A DNA stretch of 64,000 bases from an uncultured Eubacteriales bacterium (lineage in GTDB: Bacteria > Bacillota > Clostridia > Oscillospirales > Acutalibacteraceae). A program made the position numbers and the translations under genes. Positions 38,453 to 47,732 of this stretch are shown piece after piece. The stretch is taken from NCBI GenBank assembly GCA_934462705.1, contig CAKSIH010000002.1:1-64000 (forward strand), given 5' to 3'. The notes below the pieces were generated by a model. The model saw only the letters and a program-made list of their open reading frames with translations, did not search any database and was not told where the DNA came from. Position 1 is the first letter of the stretch; each line of letters starts with the position of its first letter.

Positions 38453-40801
38453 TAATTCTACAATTGTAACCCCGGACTCTCCTTCGCCAAAAACGCCTAA
38501 TCTGTAACTTTTAACTGCCGGATGCCCTTTTAGATGCTTTTGAATTTCACGTCTTAGCACGCCTGTTCCTTTGCCGTGAATAACAGTTAATTTGTTAACA
38601 CCGGCCAACACAGCGGCATCGATAAAGTTATCAAGCTCCAAAGTAGCTTCAAGTGCAGTTTGTCCGCGCAGGTCAAGTTCGCGCTTTATAGGTGCAGAGG
38701 CTCTGCTTTTAACATTTCTTCGACTGAAAGATGAGACGACTTTAACAGGTTTTTCATTTAATAATCGAATATTATTTATAGGAACTCGGGTTTTTATAAT
38801 TCCTGCTTGAACAGTGACATTGCCGGAGTTTTCATTTACATCAACTACTGTTCCTTTTTTGTCAATATCAAAAATTAAAACTGTATCCCCGGCTTTAAGT
38901 TTGCGTGGCAAAACATAATCATTATTTTTACGTTTTTCCACAGGATCTGCATTTTTCTCTAAGTTATCTATATCTCGTCTTAATTTTTCGATATCTTGAG
39001 AGGATACCTTGGAATTTTGCTTTAATTTTTCTATCTCATCAAGGATAAAGCTAGCCTGATGTCTGGTAGAATCAACGATCTTTATAGCTTTTTCTTTTGC
39101 TCTTTCAATTTCAAGTTTACAATTTTGTTCAGTAGATTTCTTTACTTCACTAATTTTTTTATTTTCCTCATTTAATTTTTCCTTCAAGGTTGCAATTTGA
39201 ATCTTTTCGTTTTCCAATTCTTGTTTTGCTGCATTTAAGCTTGCAACAACGTCTTCAAACTTGGTATCCTTGTCAGATACAAGAAATTGTGCCTGCTGAA
39301 TGATTTCAGAAGATATTCCTAATCTTTTAGCAATAGCAAATGCGTTGGATTTTCCGGGGATACCAATTAACAGTCTATATGTTGGTTTAAGTGTGGATAT
39401 ATCAAATTCGCAGCAAGCATTTTCAATGCCTATATTAGAAATAGCATAAGCTTTAAGCTCTGCATAGTGAGTGGTGGCAACAGTTTTAGCACCGAGCATT
39501 CTCAATTTTTCAAGTATAGCGGTAGCTAATGCAGCGCCTTCAACAGGATCAGTTCCGGCGCCTAATTCATCAAGTAAAACAAGCGAGTGTGCATCAGCCG
39601 CTTTAAGTATATCAATTATGTTTGTCATATGCGCAGAGAAAGTTGAGAGAGATTGCTCAATGCTTTGTTCATCGCCTATATCTGCCAAAACTTTACTGAA
39701 TATAGAAATTTCACTTGACTCACTGGCAGGAATCATGAGACCGCACATAGTCATTAATACAAACAGGCCAACGGTTTTTAGCGCAACAGTTTTTCCACCA
39801 GTATTAGGCCCAGTTATAATTAAGGTATCAAAATTAATGCCGAGATTAATATTTGTAGGAACAACTTTATTTTTTTCAATTAAAGGATGCCTAGCATTTT
39901 TTAAATTAATTTTTCCTTCAGCATTTATTTTGGGCAAGCAAGCGTGCATTTGGTAGGCAAGGTCAGCCTTGGCAAATATTACATCAAGCTCTACTGCTAT
40001 TTTATAGCTAAAGATTATTTGTTCTGAAACACTTCCCACAGTAACAGAAAATTCTTGTAATATACGTTCTATTTCCGCTTTTTCTTTAGATTTAAGTACA
40101 CGTATTTCGTTGTTAAGTTCAACAACCGTTATAGGTTCAATGAATACAGTGGAACCACTTGAGGATGTGTCGTGAACAAGACCGGATACATCTTTTCTGT
40201 TCTCAGATTTTACGGGAACAACAAATCGACCAGACCGGATAGTTACAATGGGTTCCTGTAAATATTTTTGTAGTGTTGCTGAACGTATAATTTTGTCTAA
40301 ATGTTCACGAATTCTATTTGAAACAGAGTTAATTTTTCTTCTAATATTCGCAAGTTCATTTGATGCAAAGTCAGAAATTTCATCTTCAGAAAGTATGGCA
40401 TTTTTTATTTTTTTTTCAAGTCCATAATTTGAGTATATATTGTCAAACCGTGTGTGAAGAGAAGTATCATTTATATCGTAATTGTTTTTGAATTCCTTTA
40501 AAGAATTAAATATGTGTAATATCTCAGCTATTCTTAAAAGTTCAGTAGGGTTAAGGGTGCCACCGCTTTCCGCCCGTTTAACGCAATTTACTACATTTCG
40601 TAGATTGCCAAATGACGGGACGCTATACTTAGCAAGAATTTTGTAAGCGTCATCAGTTTCCTGAAGCTTTAATTTTACAGTTTCCAAATCAGTTGAAGGC
40701 TCAAGGCCTTTTACCATAATTTTAGAGTCTTCGCATTCAACTTTTTTTTCAAGCATATTGAGTATTTTATCAAGACCTAAAGTCTTATAATTTTTATTCA
40801 T
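38447..40801 (-). CDS. mutS2: MutS2 ATPase/endonuclease
   Basis: A 784-residue MutS-family protein without the mismatch-recognition domain. Walker A is ITGPNTGGKTVALKT; signature blocks DIGDEQSIEQSLSTFSAHM and LLDELGAGTDPVEGAALA follow. Then comes a coiled-coil region and a C-terminal Smr nuclease domain (LDLRGQTALEATLEL, VIHGKGTGVLR). In Firmicutes MutS2 suppresses homologous recombination and rescues collided ribosomes. It is downstream of recO by 17 bp. Confidence 0.96.
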   Translation of the reverse strand: MNKNYKTLGLDKILNMLEKKVECEDSKIMVKGLEPSTDLETVKLKLQETDDAYKILAKYSVPSFGNLRNVVNCVKRAESGGTLNPTELLRIAEILHIFNSLKEFKNNYDINDTSLHTRFDNIYSNYGLEKKIKNAILSEDEISDFASNELANIRRKINSVSNRIREHLDKIIRSATLQKYLQEPIVTIRSGRFVVPVKSENRKDVSGLVHDTSSSGSTVFIEPITVVELNNEIRVLKSKEKAEIERILQEFSVTVGSVSEQIIFSYKIAVELDVIFAKADLAYQMHACLPKINAEGKINLKNARHPLIEKNKVVPTNINLGINFDTLIITGPNTGGKTVALKTVGLFVLMTMCGLMIPASESSEISIFSKVLADIGDEQSIEQSLSTFSAHMTNIIDILKAADAHSLVLLDELGAGTDPVEGAALATAILEKLRMLGAKTVATTHYAELKAYAISNIGIENACCEFDISTLKPTYRLLIGIPGKSNAFAIAKRLGISSEIIQQAQFLVSDKDTKFEDVVASLNAAKQELENEKIQIATLKEKLNEENKKISEVKKSTEQNCKLEIERAKEKAIKIVDSTRHQASFILDEIEKLKQNSKVSSQDIEKLRRDIDNLEKNADPVEKRKNNDYVLPRKLKAGDTVLIFDIDKKGTVVDVNENSGNVTVQAGIIKTRVPINNIRLLNEKPVKVVSSFSRRNVKSRASAPIKRELDLRGQTALEATLELDNFIDAAVLAGVNKLTVIHGKGTGVLRREIQKHLKGHPAVKSYRLGVFGEGESGVTIVELK

Positions 40802-40818
40802 TTTTATCTCCTTATAAA

Positions 40819-41571
40819 TTATAGGTTAAATGTAACTTGTTTATAAAAATCAAGTGTTTTTAAATTCCTGTCTACATGAGTTAAAACATAAAATTCTGAT
40901 ATATTATTGAGCTTTTTTAACGAGTCTTTCTTTAATTCAAACGAAAAGACTTTTTTTAAATCAGAGTAAATAATATAGCGCATACAATTAACTATTCCAG
41001 GAGAGACCTCTATATAATCTGGCTTCTGGTTTTTGTAGTAACAATTTTCACAAAGTAAATCACCTAATCTGGGGCTAAAATACATCTTTGAAGAATTATA
41101 TATTTTACAATTTTTGCAAGAAACTAAATTTGGCATAAATCCCAACATCGAAAGCAGTCTTAGCTCAAATACGACTTTTATTAACTCTTTTTTATATACG
41201 TTATTTGATAAATAGTAAAGTGAATTTAAAATTAACCTTAAAATGTCATGTGATGGTTCTTCGTGGGCGGTTGCGCTTACAAGTTCGCAAAAATATTGTG
41301 CTAAGGACAATTTCTCAATATCAGAGGTTAAATTCCAGAAGTAAGATTTTCTGCTAGCTTCGTTTATTATGTATTTATTCCGACCTTTGTATATTAAAAA
41401 ATCGGAATAACAAAAAAGTTGGGTACCTGAAAAATTTTTACTTTTTATATTTTTAGCACCTTTTACAAATGCAGTTATTACACCCATTTTTTTTGTTAAT
41501 ATTGTTACAAGCCTATCGCTTTCAGATAAACTTCTTTCTTGAATTATCAGACCATCCGTTTTTATTTGCAT
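40819..41571 (-). CDS. recO: DNA repair protein RecO
   Basis: A 250-residue recombination mediator that loads RecA onto SSB-coated DNA in the RecFOR pathway. The ATG at 41571 fits AGGAG nine bases before. The start reads MQIKTDGLIIQERSLSESD with the OB-fold region ITAFVKGAKN. A zinc site is present as CKNC and CENC. It overlaps the end of the yqzL-like gene by 50 bases. Confidence 0.93.
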   Translation of the reverse strand: MQIKTDGLIIQERSLSESDRLVTILTKKMGVITAFVKGAKNIKSKNFSGTQLFCYSDFLIYKGRNKYIINEASRKSYFWNLTSDIEKLSLAQYFCELVSATAHEEPSHDILRLILNSLYYLSNNVYKKELIKVVFELRLLSMLGFMPNLVSCKNCKIYNSSKMYFSPRLGDLLCENCYYKNQKPDYIEVSPGIVNCMRYIIYSDLKKVFSFELKKDSLKKLNNISEFYVLTHVDRNLKTLDFYKQVTFNL

Positions 41572-41683
41572 ATTCACTTTCTCCTGAACCTTTTAAGTTT
41601 TGATTTTTAATATTCACGTAGGCGAGATAATCATTCACACTGCCGGTACCAATAAATTTTTTCCATGCAGAATATTCATCCAT
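41522..41683 (-). CDS. YqzL-like small protein
   Basis: A 53-residue protein, ATG at 41683 after GGGGAGGAATTAAC. The start MDEYSAWKKFIGTGSVNDYL fits YqzL-like proteins, which in Bacillus are encoded immediately before recO (W-x-x-F-x-x-T-G-S...Y-L pattern). Its 3' half overlaps the recO start by 50 bases in another frame, longer than usual. Function unknown. Confidence 0.8.
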   Translation of the reverse strand: MDEYSAWKKFIGTGSVNDYLAYVNIKNQNLKGSGESEYANKNGWSDNSRKKFI

Positions 41684-41884
41684 GTTAATTCCTCCCCATG
41701 ATATTATAATTTTAGTTTTTCTGATATGATGGGATATATATAAAGGAAAATATGGAAATTAATCTTTTATACCTTTATTATATATTATAATTTAATTTTG
41801 GAAAAGTTAAAATGTCCACTTTATTTTTATGGTAACTCTATTAAAAAATAAACATATATTGTACTACTAGATAGGGGTGATCAA

Positions 41885-42124
41885 ATGAAAGAGTCATTAA
41901 TCTTTACAGGCTCAGTAACATATGCTATGAAAGTTAAAGATATTTTAAATAAGAATGGTATAGCAGCAGTTATTAGAAGAATTCAAAATATGTCCACAGA
42001 GAAAGGATGTAGCTATGGTATATATGTTATTGATGATGCTGAAAAGGCAAAGCGTGTACTAACAAGTTCGGGTATAAATGTAGCTTTAAACGATATCATG
42101 GAGGGACACGATGATTTATCTTGA
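41885..42124 (+). CDS. DUF3343 protein, putative sulfur/selenium carrier
   Basis: A 79-residue protein of the DUF3343 group. It has the start ESLIFTGSVTYAMKVKDIL, a GCSYGIYV strand with one Cys near the middle, and the KAKRVLTSSGI helix. This family is often next to a NifS-like desulfurase, as here (14-base overlap), and is thought to carry sulfur or selenium. That role is inferred from context. Confidence 0.82.
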   Translation: MKESLIFTGSVTYAMKVKDILNKNGIAAVIRRIQNMSTEKGCSYGIYVIDDAEKAKRVLTSSGINVALNDIMEGHDDLS

Positions 42125-43253
42125 TAATGCGGCAACAACATTTCCAAAGCCAAAAGCTGTTTATGATTCAGTAAGTTTGGCCATGAAAAGATATATTGCC
42201 AATCCCGGAAGAAGTGGGCATAAACCTTCAATAGATGCAGCTATCGAAATATATAATTGTAGAAAATCTATTGCGGATTTATTTAATGCCGGAGGCCCTG
42301 AAAACGTCGTGTTTACGTTGAACTGTACACTTGCATCCAATATTATATTAAAGGGGCTTTTAAAACCTGGAGATCATGTTGTACTGTCTTGTCTTGAACA
42401 TAATGCGGTAGTTAGGCCACTTAAGGATTTGGAGTCTAAAGGGATTAACTTAACCGTTGCAAATGTTCATCCTTTGGATAATGAGCAAACACTTAATTCA
42501 TTTAGAAATGCAATTAATGAAAGAACAAGATTAATTGTGTGCATGCATGCGTCAAATGTATTCGGTTTAAAAATGCCAATTTCACGAATAGCTGCGATGG
42601 GGCATCAATACGGTATTCCAATTATGGTCGATGCAGCTCAAAGTGCAGGGCTTGTAAATATAGATGTTTCTGAAGATAAAATAGATTATTTATGTTTGGC
42701 AGGGCACAAAGGGCTTTATGGTCCTATGGGGACAGGTATACTTATAACAGCCAATGGTGACAAATTAAGAACAATAATCCAGGGAGGAACTGGGATTAAT
42801 TCGATTTCATATACACAGCCGGAATTGCCTCCGGAAAAGTTTGAAAGTGGGACACCAAATATGATAGGCATATCAGGACTACATGCAGGGGTTAATTTTA
42901 TAAGACAGGTAAGCGAGCAAGCCATTTCAGTTCATGAATTTAAATTAATAGAATGGTTGTATGATGAGCTGAAGTCGATAAAGGGTGTCATTCTTTATAC
43001 AAGTAGGCCTAACGATGAATATTTTGTACCGTTAATTTCCTTTAATGTTAAAGATAAAAACAGTGAATTTGTAGCCTCAATGCTAAACAAAAATGGAATA
43101 TATGTAAGGGCAGGGCTGCATTGTGCGCCTTTTGCACATAAATTTTTTAACACATTGGAGAATGGTACAGTTAGGGTGTGCCCATCGTTTTTTACAAGGC
43201 CGGAGGAAATAAAAAAGTTTATTTTTACATTAAAGAAAATAATTTTAGAGTAA
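42111..43253 (+). CDS. Cysteine desulfurase-like aminotransferase class V
   Basis: A 380-residue PLP enzyme. Motifs: MIYLDNAATTFPKP start, MVDAAQSAGLV with the PLP Asp, LAGHKGLYGPMGTG with the PLP Lys, and RAGLHCAPFAHKF with the catalytic Cys near the C-terminus. This is the short NifS/CsdA-like form often found with DUF3343. It probably mobilises sulfur (or selenium) from cysteine (or selenocysteine). Confidence 0.9.
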   Translation: MIYLDNAATTFPKPKAVYDSVSLAMKRYIANPGRSGHKPSIDAAIEIYNCRKSIADLFNAGGPENVVFTLNCTLASNIILKGLLKPGDHVVLSCLEHNAVVRPLKDLESKGINLTVANVHPLDNEQTLNSFRNAINERTRLIVCMHASNVFGLKMPISRIAAMGHQYGIPIMVDAAQSAGLVNIDVSEDKIDYLCLAGHKGLYGPMGTGILITANGDKLRTIIQGGTGINSISYTQPELPPEKFESGTPNMIGISGLHAGVNFIRQVSEQAISVHEFKLIEWLYDELKSIKGVILYTSRPNDEYFVPLISFNVKDKNSEFVASMLNKNGIYVRAGLHCAPFAHKFFNTLENGTVRVCPSFFTRPEEIKKFIFTLKKIILE

Positions 43254-43318
43254 TAAAACTTGCATAATGATAAAGATGTGATAAAATTAAAGTATAAAGT
43301 AATGGAAGGAAAAGAAGA

Positions 43319-44212
43319 ATGAATTTTTTTACCAATATGTTTAATTCGTTTATCATATTAATGAAGACTTTTCGAGTTTCAGATTTCCTAGATATATTAA
43401 TAATGTCCTTTGTAATATATTATATCATTAAATTAGTTAGGGAAACAAGGGCAAGTCAGTTAGTAAAGGGAATCATAATTTTAATTATTGCTTACTTTTT
43501 ATCATATCAATTAGACTTTAAAATGGTTAGTAGTGTTTTAAATAAATTTTTTGAATTTGGAATAATAGCTCTTTTGGTAGTGTTTCAGCCTGAACTTCGT
43601 AGAGCCCTTGAACAAATAGGGCGCAGTAATATAAGTAAATATTGGGTGTCTTCTGTGTCTGATAAAGACACATTATCAGTGGAGCAAGTCAAGAAAAGGT
43701 GTATAGACGCAGTGGTTGATACAGTTGGAATATTTCAACGATCAAAAACAGGCGCATTAATTGTTTTTGAAAGGCAAACAAAGCTAGGGGATATAATAGA
43801 CACCGGAACAGTTATAAATGCAGAAGCCTCAGTCCCACTTATTGGAAATATATTTTTCAATAAGGCTCCCCTACACGATGGCGCTATGATAATAAGAAGA
43901 GGGAAGGTTTGTGCAGCAGGGTGTATTTTGCCTCTTACGAAAAATGACAATATTAGTGCCGACCTTGGAACGAGGCATAGGTCGGCCCTTGGAATAAGTG
44001 AGATTTCAGATGCAATTGCAGTTGTAGTATCAGAGGAAACAGGGACAATCTCTGTTGCAGAGAATGGCATTTTAACAAGGAATTTTTCTAAAGAGCAGCT
44101 TAGAAGGAAGATTTGTATAGACCTTTTGTCTAGTTTAGAAGAAGGCGATATAAGAAAAAATTTGATATGTAAAATAAAGAGGATTTTAAAAAATGAAAAA
44201 AAGGAAATTTAA
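43319..44212 (+). CDS. cdaA: Diadenylate cyclase CdaA
   Basis: A 297-residue membrane enzyme making cyclic di-AMP from two ATP. Three N-terminal membrane segments (about 15-100) are followed by the DAC domain with APLHDGAMIIRRGKV and LGTRHRSALGISE, the DGA and RHR catalytic motifs. It overlaps cdaR by 20 bases. The family usually continues with glmM, which is absent here. The receptor darA lies at 17346. Confidence 0.96.
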   Translation: MNFFTNMFNSFIILMKTFRVSDFLDILIMSFVIYYIIKLVRETRASQLVKGIIILIIAYFLSYQLDFKMVSSVLNKFFEFGIIALLVVFQPELRRALEQIGRSNISKYWVSSVSDKDTLSVEQVKKRCIDAVVDTVGIFQRSKTGALIVFERQTKLGDIIDTGTVINAEASVPLIGNIFFNKAPLHDGAMIIRRGKVCAAGCILPLTKNDNISADLGTRHRSALGISEISDAIAVVVSEETGTISVAENGILTRNFSKEQLRRKICIDLLSSLEEGDIRKNLICKIKRILKNEKKEI

Positions 44213-45458
44213 AATAGGCATTTTATTCTACAATAACAAGTTTGTTGCTGCTATTTCTATAATATTGGCATTTATACTTTGGATTAAGGTATCAACAAGT
44301 GAATCAGAGGTAGTATCAAAGCAAATAGGAAGCATACCGATTACAGTGAACCTTTCAGATACAGCCCGAGAAAATGGGCTTACAGTTTTTGGTCTTAATG
44401 ATATAAAGGCAGAGGTAACAGTTTCTGGAAATAGGCTTATACTAGGGCAGCTATCAAGTTCAGATATCCAAGTACTTGCGCAACAGTCAAGTAATATTAT
44501 AAACTCTCCCGGCAGCTATACTTTAGAACTTATAGCGAGAAAAAATAGCATACTTACAGATTATAAATTTGAGTCAAGCGTGTCTCCATCTATTATAACT
44601 GTTATGGTAGATAGGATGGCACATAAAACGCTTGATGTTCAACCTAACATACAATATAGTGTACATGACGATAAATACGCAAATGTAATTTTATCTGAGA
44701 GTACAATTGATATATCAGGTCCGGAATCAATTGTGTCTCAAGTGAGTAGAGTTTGTATAGAAGGAGAAATAAAGGGTGTTCTTGACAAAACAGCTACAAT
44801 CAATAATTTGCCCATTATTTTATATGACTTAAATGGAAATAAAGTAAATAATCCTAATTTAACTTTTAGTGTTTTAAATATAGATGCTACAGTTTCTGTT
44901 TTAAGTAGGAAAATATTGAACATTGAGCCGGATTTTTCAGGTAAACCAGAGGGACTTATTTTAAAGCCTTCTCAAGTAAAGATTACGCCTGAAACAATAG
45001 AAATTGCTGCGTCTGATGAGGTTTTATCTAATGTAGACCAAATTTTTCTTGAACAATTGAATTTTTCAAAAATTAATCCAACACATAATAAGTTTGAATT
45101 AGCTTTAAAAATACCGCCCGAATGTAAAAATTTAAGTAACACAACTACAGCGTCTATAGTGATAAATATGACCGGTATAGCGTCAAAAAGCATAAATACA
45201 AATAAAATATCGTTTGTAAATGTACCAGAAGGTAAAAATGCCATATCATCCACAGTTTCTTTGAATATTGAAGTTGTAGGACCTTCAGGTAAGTTAAAGT
45301 CCTTGACGTCTGAGGACATAAGTTTAGTTATAGATTTAAGTGAAATGCAGAATTTTACTGGAAGGACTGAAGTACCGGCGACGGTTGTTATAAATCAGGG
45401 TGAGAGCTGTTGGGTCTATGGTGATTATAAGATAAATATAGCAATAAGGAATAAATAA
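44193..45458 (+). CDS. cdaR: CdaA regulator CdaR (YbbR-domain protein)
   Basis: A 421-residue protein with one N-terminal membrane helix (FVAAISIILAFILWIKVST) and about four extracytoplasmic YbbR repeats of ~85 residues. Each has a strand such as ITVNLSDTARENGL or EVTVSGNRLIL followed by an I-D-(I/L)-S type turn. CdaR modulates CdaA. Its start lies inside cdaA. Confidence 0.93.
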   Translation: MKKRKFKIGILFYNNKFVAAISIILAFILWIKVSTSESEVVSKQIGSIPITVNLSDTARENGLTVFGLNDIKAEVTVSGNRLILGQLSSSDIQVLAQQSSNIINSPGSYTLELIARKNSILTDYKFESSVSPSIITVMVDRMAHKTLDVQPNIQYSVHDDKYANVILSESTIDISGPESIVSQVSRVCIEGEIKGVLDKTATINNLPIILYDLNGNKVNNPNLTFSVLNIDATVSVLSRKILNIEPDFSGKPEGLILKPSQVKITPETIEIAASDEVLSNVDQIFLEQLNFSKINPTHNKFELALKIPPECKNLSNTTTASIVINMTGIASKSINTNKISFVNVPEGKNAISSTVSLNIEVVGPSGKLKSLTSEDISLVIDLSEMQNFTGRTEVPATVVINQGESCWVYGDYKINIAIRNK

Positions 45459-45460
45459 AC

Positions 45461-45496
45461 AAAAAAGCATGAACTTTATATAGTTCATGCTTTTTG
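45461..45496. terminator. Bidirectional terminator
   Basis: The stem AGCATGAACT (45466-45475) / AGTTCATGCT (45482-45491) with A/T runs both sides. It separates cdaR from the convergent glycosyltransferase. Confidence 0.85.
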
Positions 45497-46483
45497 AATT
45501 GATGCTTTTTTTCTTTTTCTTTTGTTTTTAGGCTGTTTAACATAAAATGGTAAAACAGGAGGATTACACTCAGGAACATAACTATTATTCGAAAAAAGTT
45601 TAATTGAAATCCCAGCATTTCTTAAATTTGCCATCATACCATTAAAATTCATTTTATCAATGTGTTCAAATAAAATGCTAAAGTAAACCTGAATACTTGC
45701 TCTTAATGAGTAAGCTTTAAAGTAATATTGATAATTTTTATATATATTTTCATATTCAAGAAAATTACGCATAGCTCCTAGAGATTTTATAAAATCATTT
45801 ATCTTTACAGCATCCATTTCAGCTATAGTGCTTTTTTTGTGGCGCCTGTAATTGTATAAACATTTATTTGTAATTGCAACCCTGTTTGCATGGTAAAATA
45901 ATTTAGGTGATGTTGCAATATCTTCAAAAAACATGTCATAAAAGATAATGTTGTTTTCGGTAAAAAGTGAGCGTTTATAAATTTTATTCCATAAGTAGTG
46001 GTGCATGGTTATATCAAGAATTAACTTCTTTAGTGCTTCTTTAGAGGATATAACAGAACATTTTTTTTGCGTAAATACCATAAATAATTCGTGAAACCCT
46101 TTTTCGTAGTTTAATTTAAAAGAACAACAAGCAATATCAGCATCGTTGTCAACTGCAGTTTTATATAGTGTTTCAAGAAAATCTGGCTCTAAAAAATCGT
46201 CGCTGTCTAAAAATGTAATGTAGTCGCCTTTAGCTAATTTAAGTGCATTGTTTCTAGCAATACCTTGCCCTTGGTTTTCCTGATTTACAACAACCATATT
46301 ATCATATTTTTCACTATATTCTTTTATTATTTCAAAACTTGAGTCTGTTGACCCATCATTTACAACAATCACTTCGAAATCTTTAAATGTTTGCGCAAAT
46401 ACTGAATCAAGGGTAATTTTTAAAAAACTTTCTACATTATAAACTGGTATAATTAAGCTTATTTTTGGATTGTTATAGCACAC
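45485..46483 (-). CDS. Family 2 glycosyltransferase
   Basis: A 332-residue GT-A fold enzyme. The N-terminal domain has ISLIIPVYNVESFLKITLDS, VIVVNDGSTDSS, NQGQGIARNNAL and FLDSDDFLEPDFLE, covering the nucleotide-sugar and DxD (DSD) motifs. The C-terminus is basic. It probably decorates a cell-surface polymer. Downstream of the flippase-like gene by 21 bp, so the two are likely one operon. Confidence 0.9.
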   Translation of the reverse strand: MCYNNPKISLIIPVYNVESFLKITLDSVFAQTFKDFEVIVVNDGSTDSSFEIIKEYSEKYDNMVVVNQENQGQGIARNNALKLAKGDYITFLDSDDFLEPDFLETLYKTAVDNDADIACCSFKLNYEKGFHELFMVFTQKKCSVISSKEALKKLILDITMHHYLWNKIYKRSLFTENNIIFYDMFFEDIATSPKLFYHANRVAITNKCLYNYRRHKKSTIAEMDAVKINDFIKSLGAMRNFLEYENIYKNYQYYFKAYSLRASIQVYFSILFEHIDKMNFNGMMANLRNAGISIKLFSNNSYVPECNPPVLPFYVKQPKNKRKRKKASIQKA

Positions 46484-46504
46484 AATTAAATCTCTCCTTA
46501 TTAT

Positions 46505-47524
46505 TTATTTAGGTTCTTTTTTTGTAGAGTATGAAAACGGAGCAGAAACCATTATTGTAAAGTAATATGTAATAAATCTTGACAATGCAATAGCAGATTT
46601 TATTGTAGATTCATTAAAAAATGGATTTAGAAAAACGGCTGATGCAATTTCTGTAGCACCGGATGCGCCCGGAATGGGAAAAAATGATGATGACATCATT
46701 ATAAATGATTGAGCGCAAATCATATCTATAGCTGGTTGGCCTTGAAAATGAAAAGCTCTATAGATGCAATATGGAATAAGAAACATGGCTGTCAATTGTA
46801 TTGCTGTTAAAACGTAAGTTTCAAGCACTAGATATTTATTTTTGTAGAGGTCTTTATTTCCTCTGTGAAAAATGATTAATTGTCTTTCATAATTTCTTAT
46901 TTTTTCTTCAGGTTTTTTTATAATACGTATTTTAGCTAATAAAGTAAATATTAACCGAATCATTTTGTACGTGATATTTTGATTAAATGAAAAGAAAAAT
47001 AGAGCGACAATAACAACTACTTGAATGAAAAAGCCTATAGTGGCGAAAAGCCAAACAACTTTGTTAAGTCTGCTAAAATAATCAAACCTCAATAAAATAC
47101 AAATGGCACTATATGCAGTTAAAACATTTTGATATACCAAAAACTTTTGAACCAAAGCGGAGGTAGATGCACCACTATCAACGCCTTGTCCGAACATTGC
47201 AAGAACTTGCATAGGCTGTCCACCAGAGGAGCTAGGCGTTATAGCACTGAAAAATTGTCCGATCATAGATGACCTTATGGCATTTTTAAATTTATAGCAG
47301 CCTGTAATATTATTTGTAAATTTATAAACTAAAGTCATGTCAACGACTAAATTTATAATTTGGCATAAAAAAGCCATCATGAGCCAACTTTTACTAAAAC
47401 CTTTTGTATTTTTTATAAAAAATACAAATCCATTTTCTGAAAAGCAAAGATACAAAAATAGAAATATAATAAATAATATTAAAATTAGTTTAAAAATACT
47501 TTTTAAGCAGATTTTTTTTTTCAT
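46505..47524 (-). CDS. LPG-synthase-TM (MprF/YbhN-like) integral membrane protein
   Basis: A 339-residue protein with about seven or eight membrane segments. The ATG at 47524 follows GGAGG; the longer frame is rejected. Marker motifs of the family are TPSSSGGQPMQ and PIPGASGATE. It corresponds to the flippase half of MprF but has no lysyl-transferase domain. With the adjacent glycosyltransferase it could flip or help flip a glycolipid; that is inference. Confidence 0.87.
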   Translation of the reverse strand: MKKKICLKSIFKLILILFIIFLFLYLCFSENGFVFFIKNTKGFSKSWLMMAFLCQIINLVVDMTLVYKFTNNITGCYKFKNAIRSSMIGQFFSAITPSSSGGQPMQVLAMFGQGVDSGASTSALVQKFLVYQNVLTAYSAICILLRFDYFSRLNKVVWLFATIGFFIQVVVIVALFFFSFNQNITYKMIRLIFTLLAKIRIIKKPEEKIRNYERQLIIFHRGNKDLYKNKYLVLETYVLTAIQLTAMFLIPYCIYRAFHFQGQPAIDMICAQSFIMMSSSFFPIPGASGATEIASAVFLNPFFNESTIKSAIALSRFITYYFTIMVSAPFSYSTKKEPK

Positions 47525-47670
47525 GTCAGCCTCCGCTGAAATAAAATTTATTATAGCTTTTCGCAAAAAAGCATACTAATACATGATAACATAATTTTCT
47601 TAATTTTGCAAAACCTAAAAGCTCTTAATTATAAAGCTATTTAAAAATTTTAACAATAGTTGTATGTTTA

Positions 47671-47698
47671 TTGACTAAAAATGTTTTTATGGTAAAAT
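47671..47698 (+). promoter_or_regulatory. Promoter of the BtuF-like gene
   Basis: TTGACT (47671-47676), 16 bp, TAAAAT (47693-47698), 34 bp before the ATG. Confidence 0.6.
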
Positions 47699-47732
47699 TA
47701 TTGTATATAATTTAAAATAAGGAGTAATTTCA

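Noticed and set aside
38151..38455. Overlapping frames on both strands around the GC-rich palindrome
   Set aside because: They arise from the palindrome itself and lack ribosome sites.
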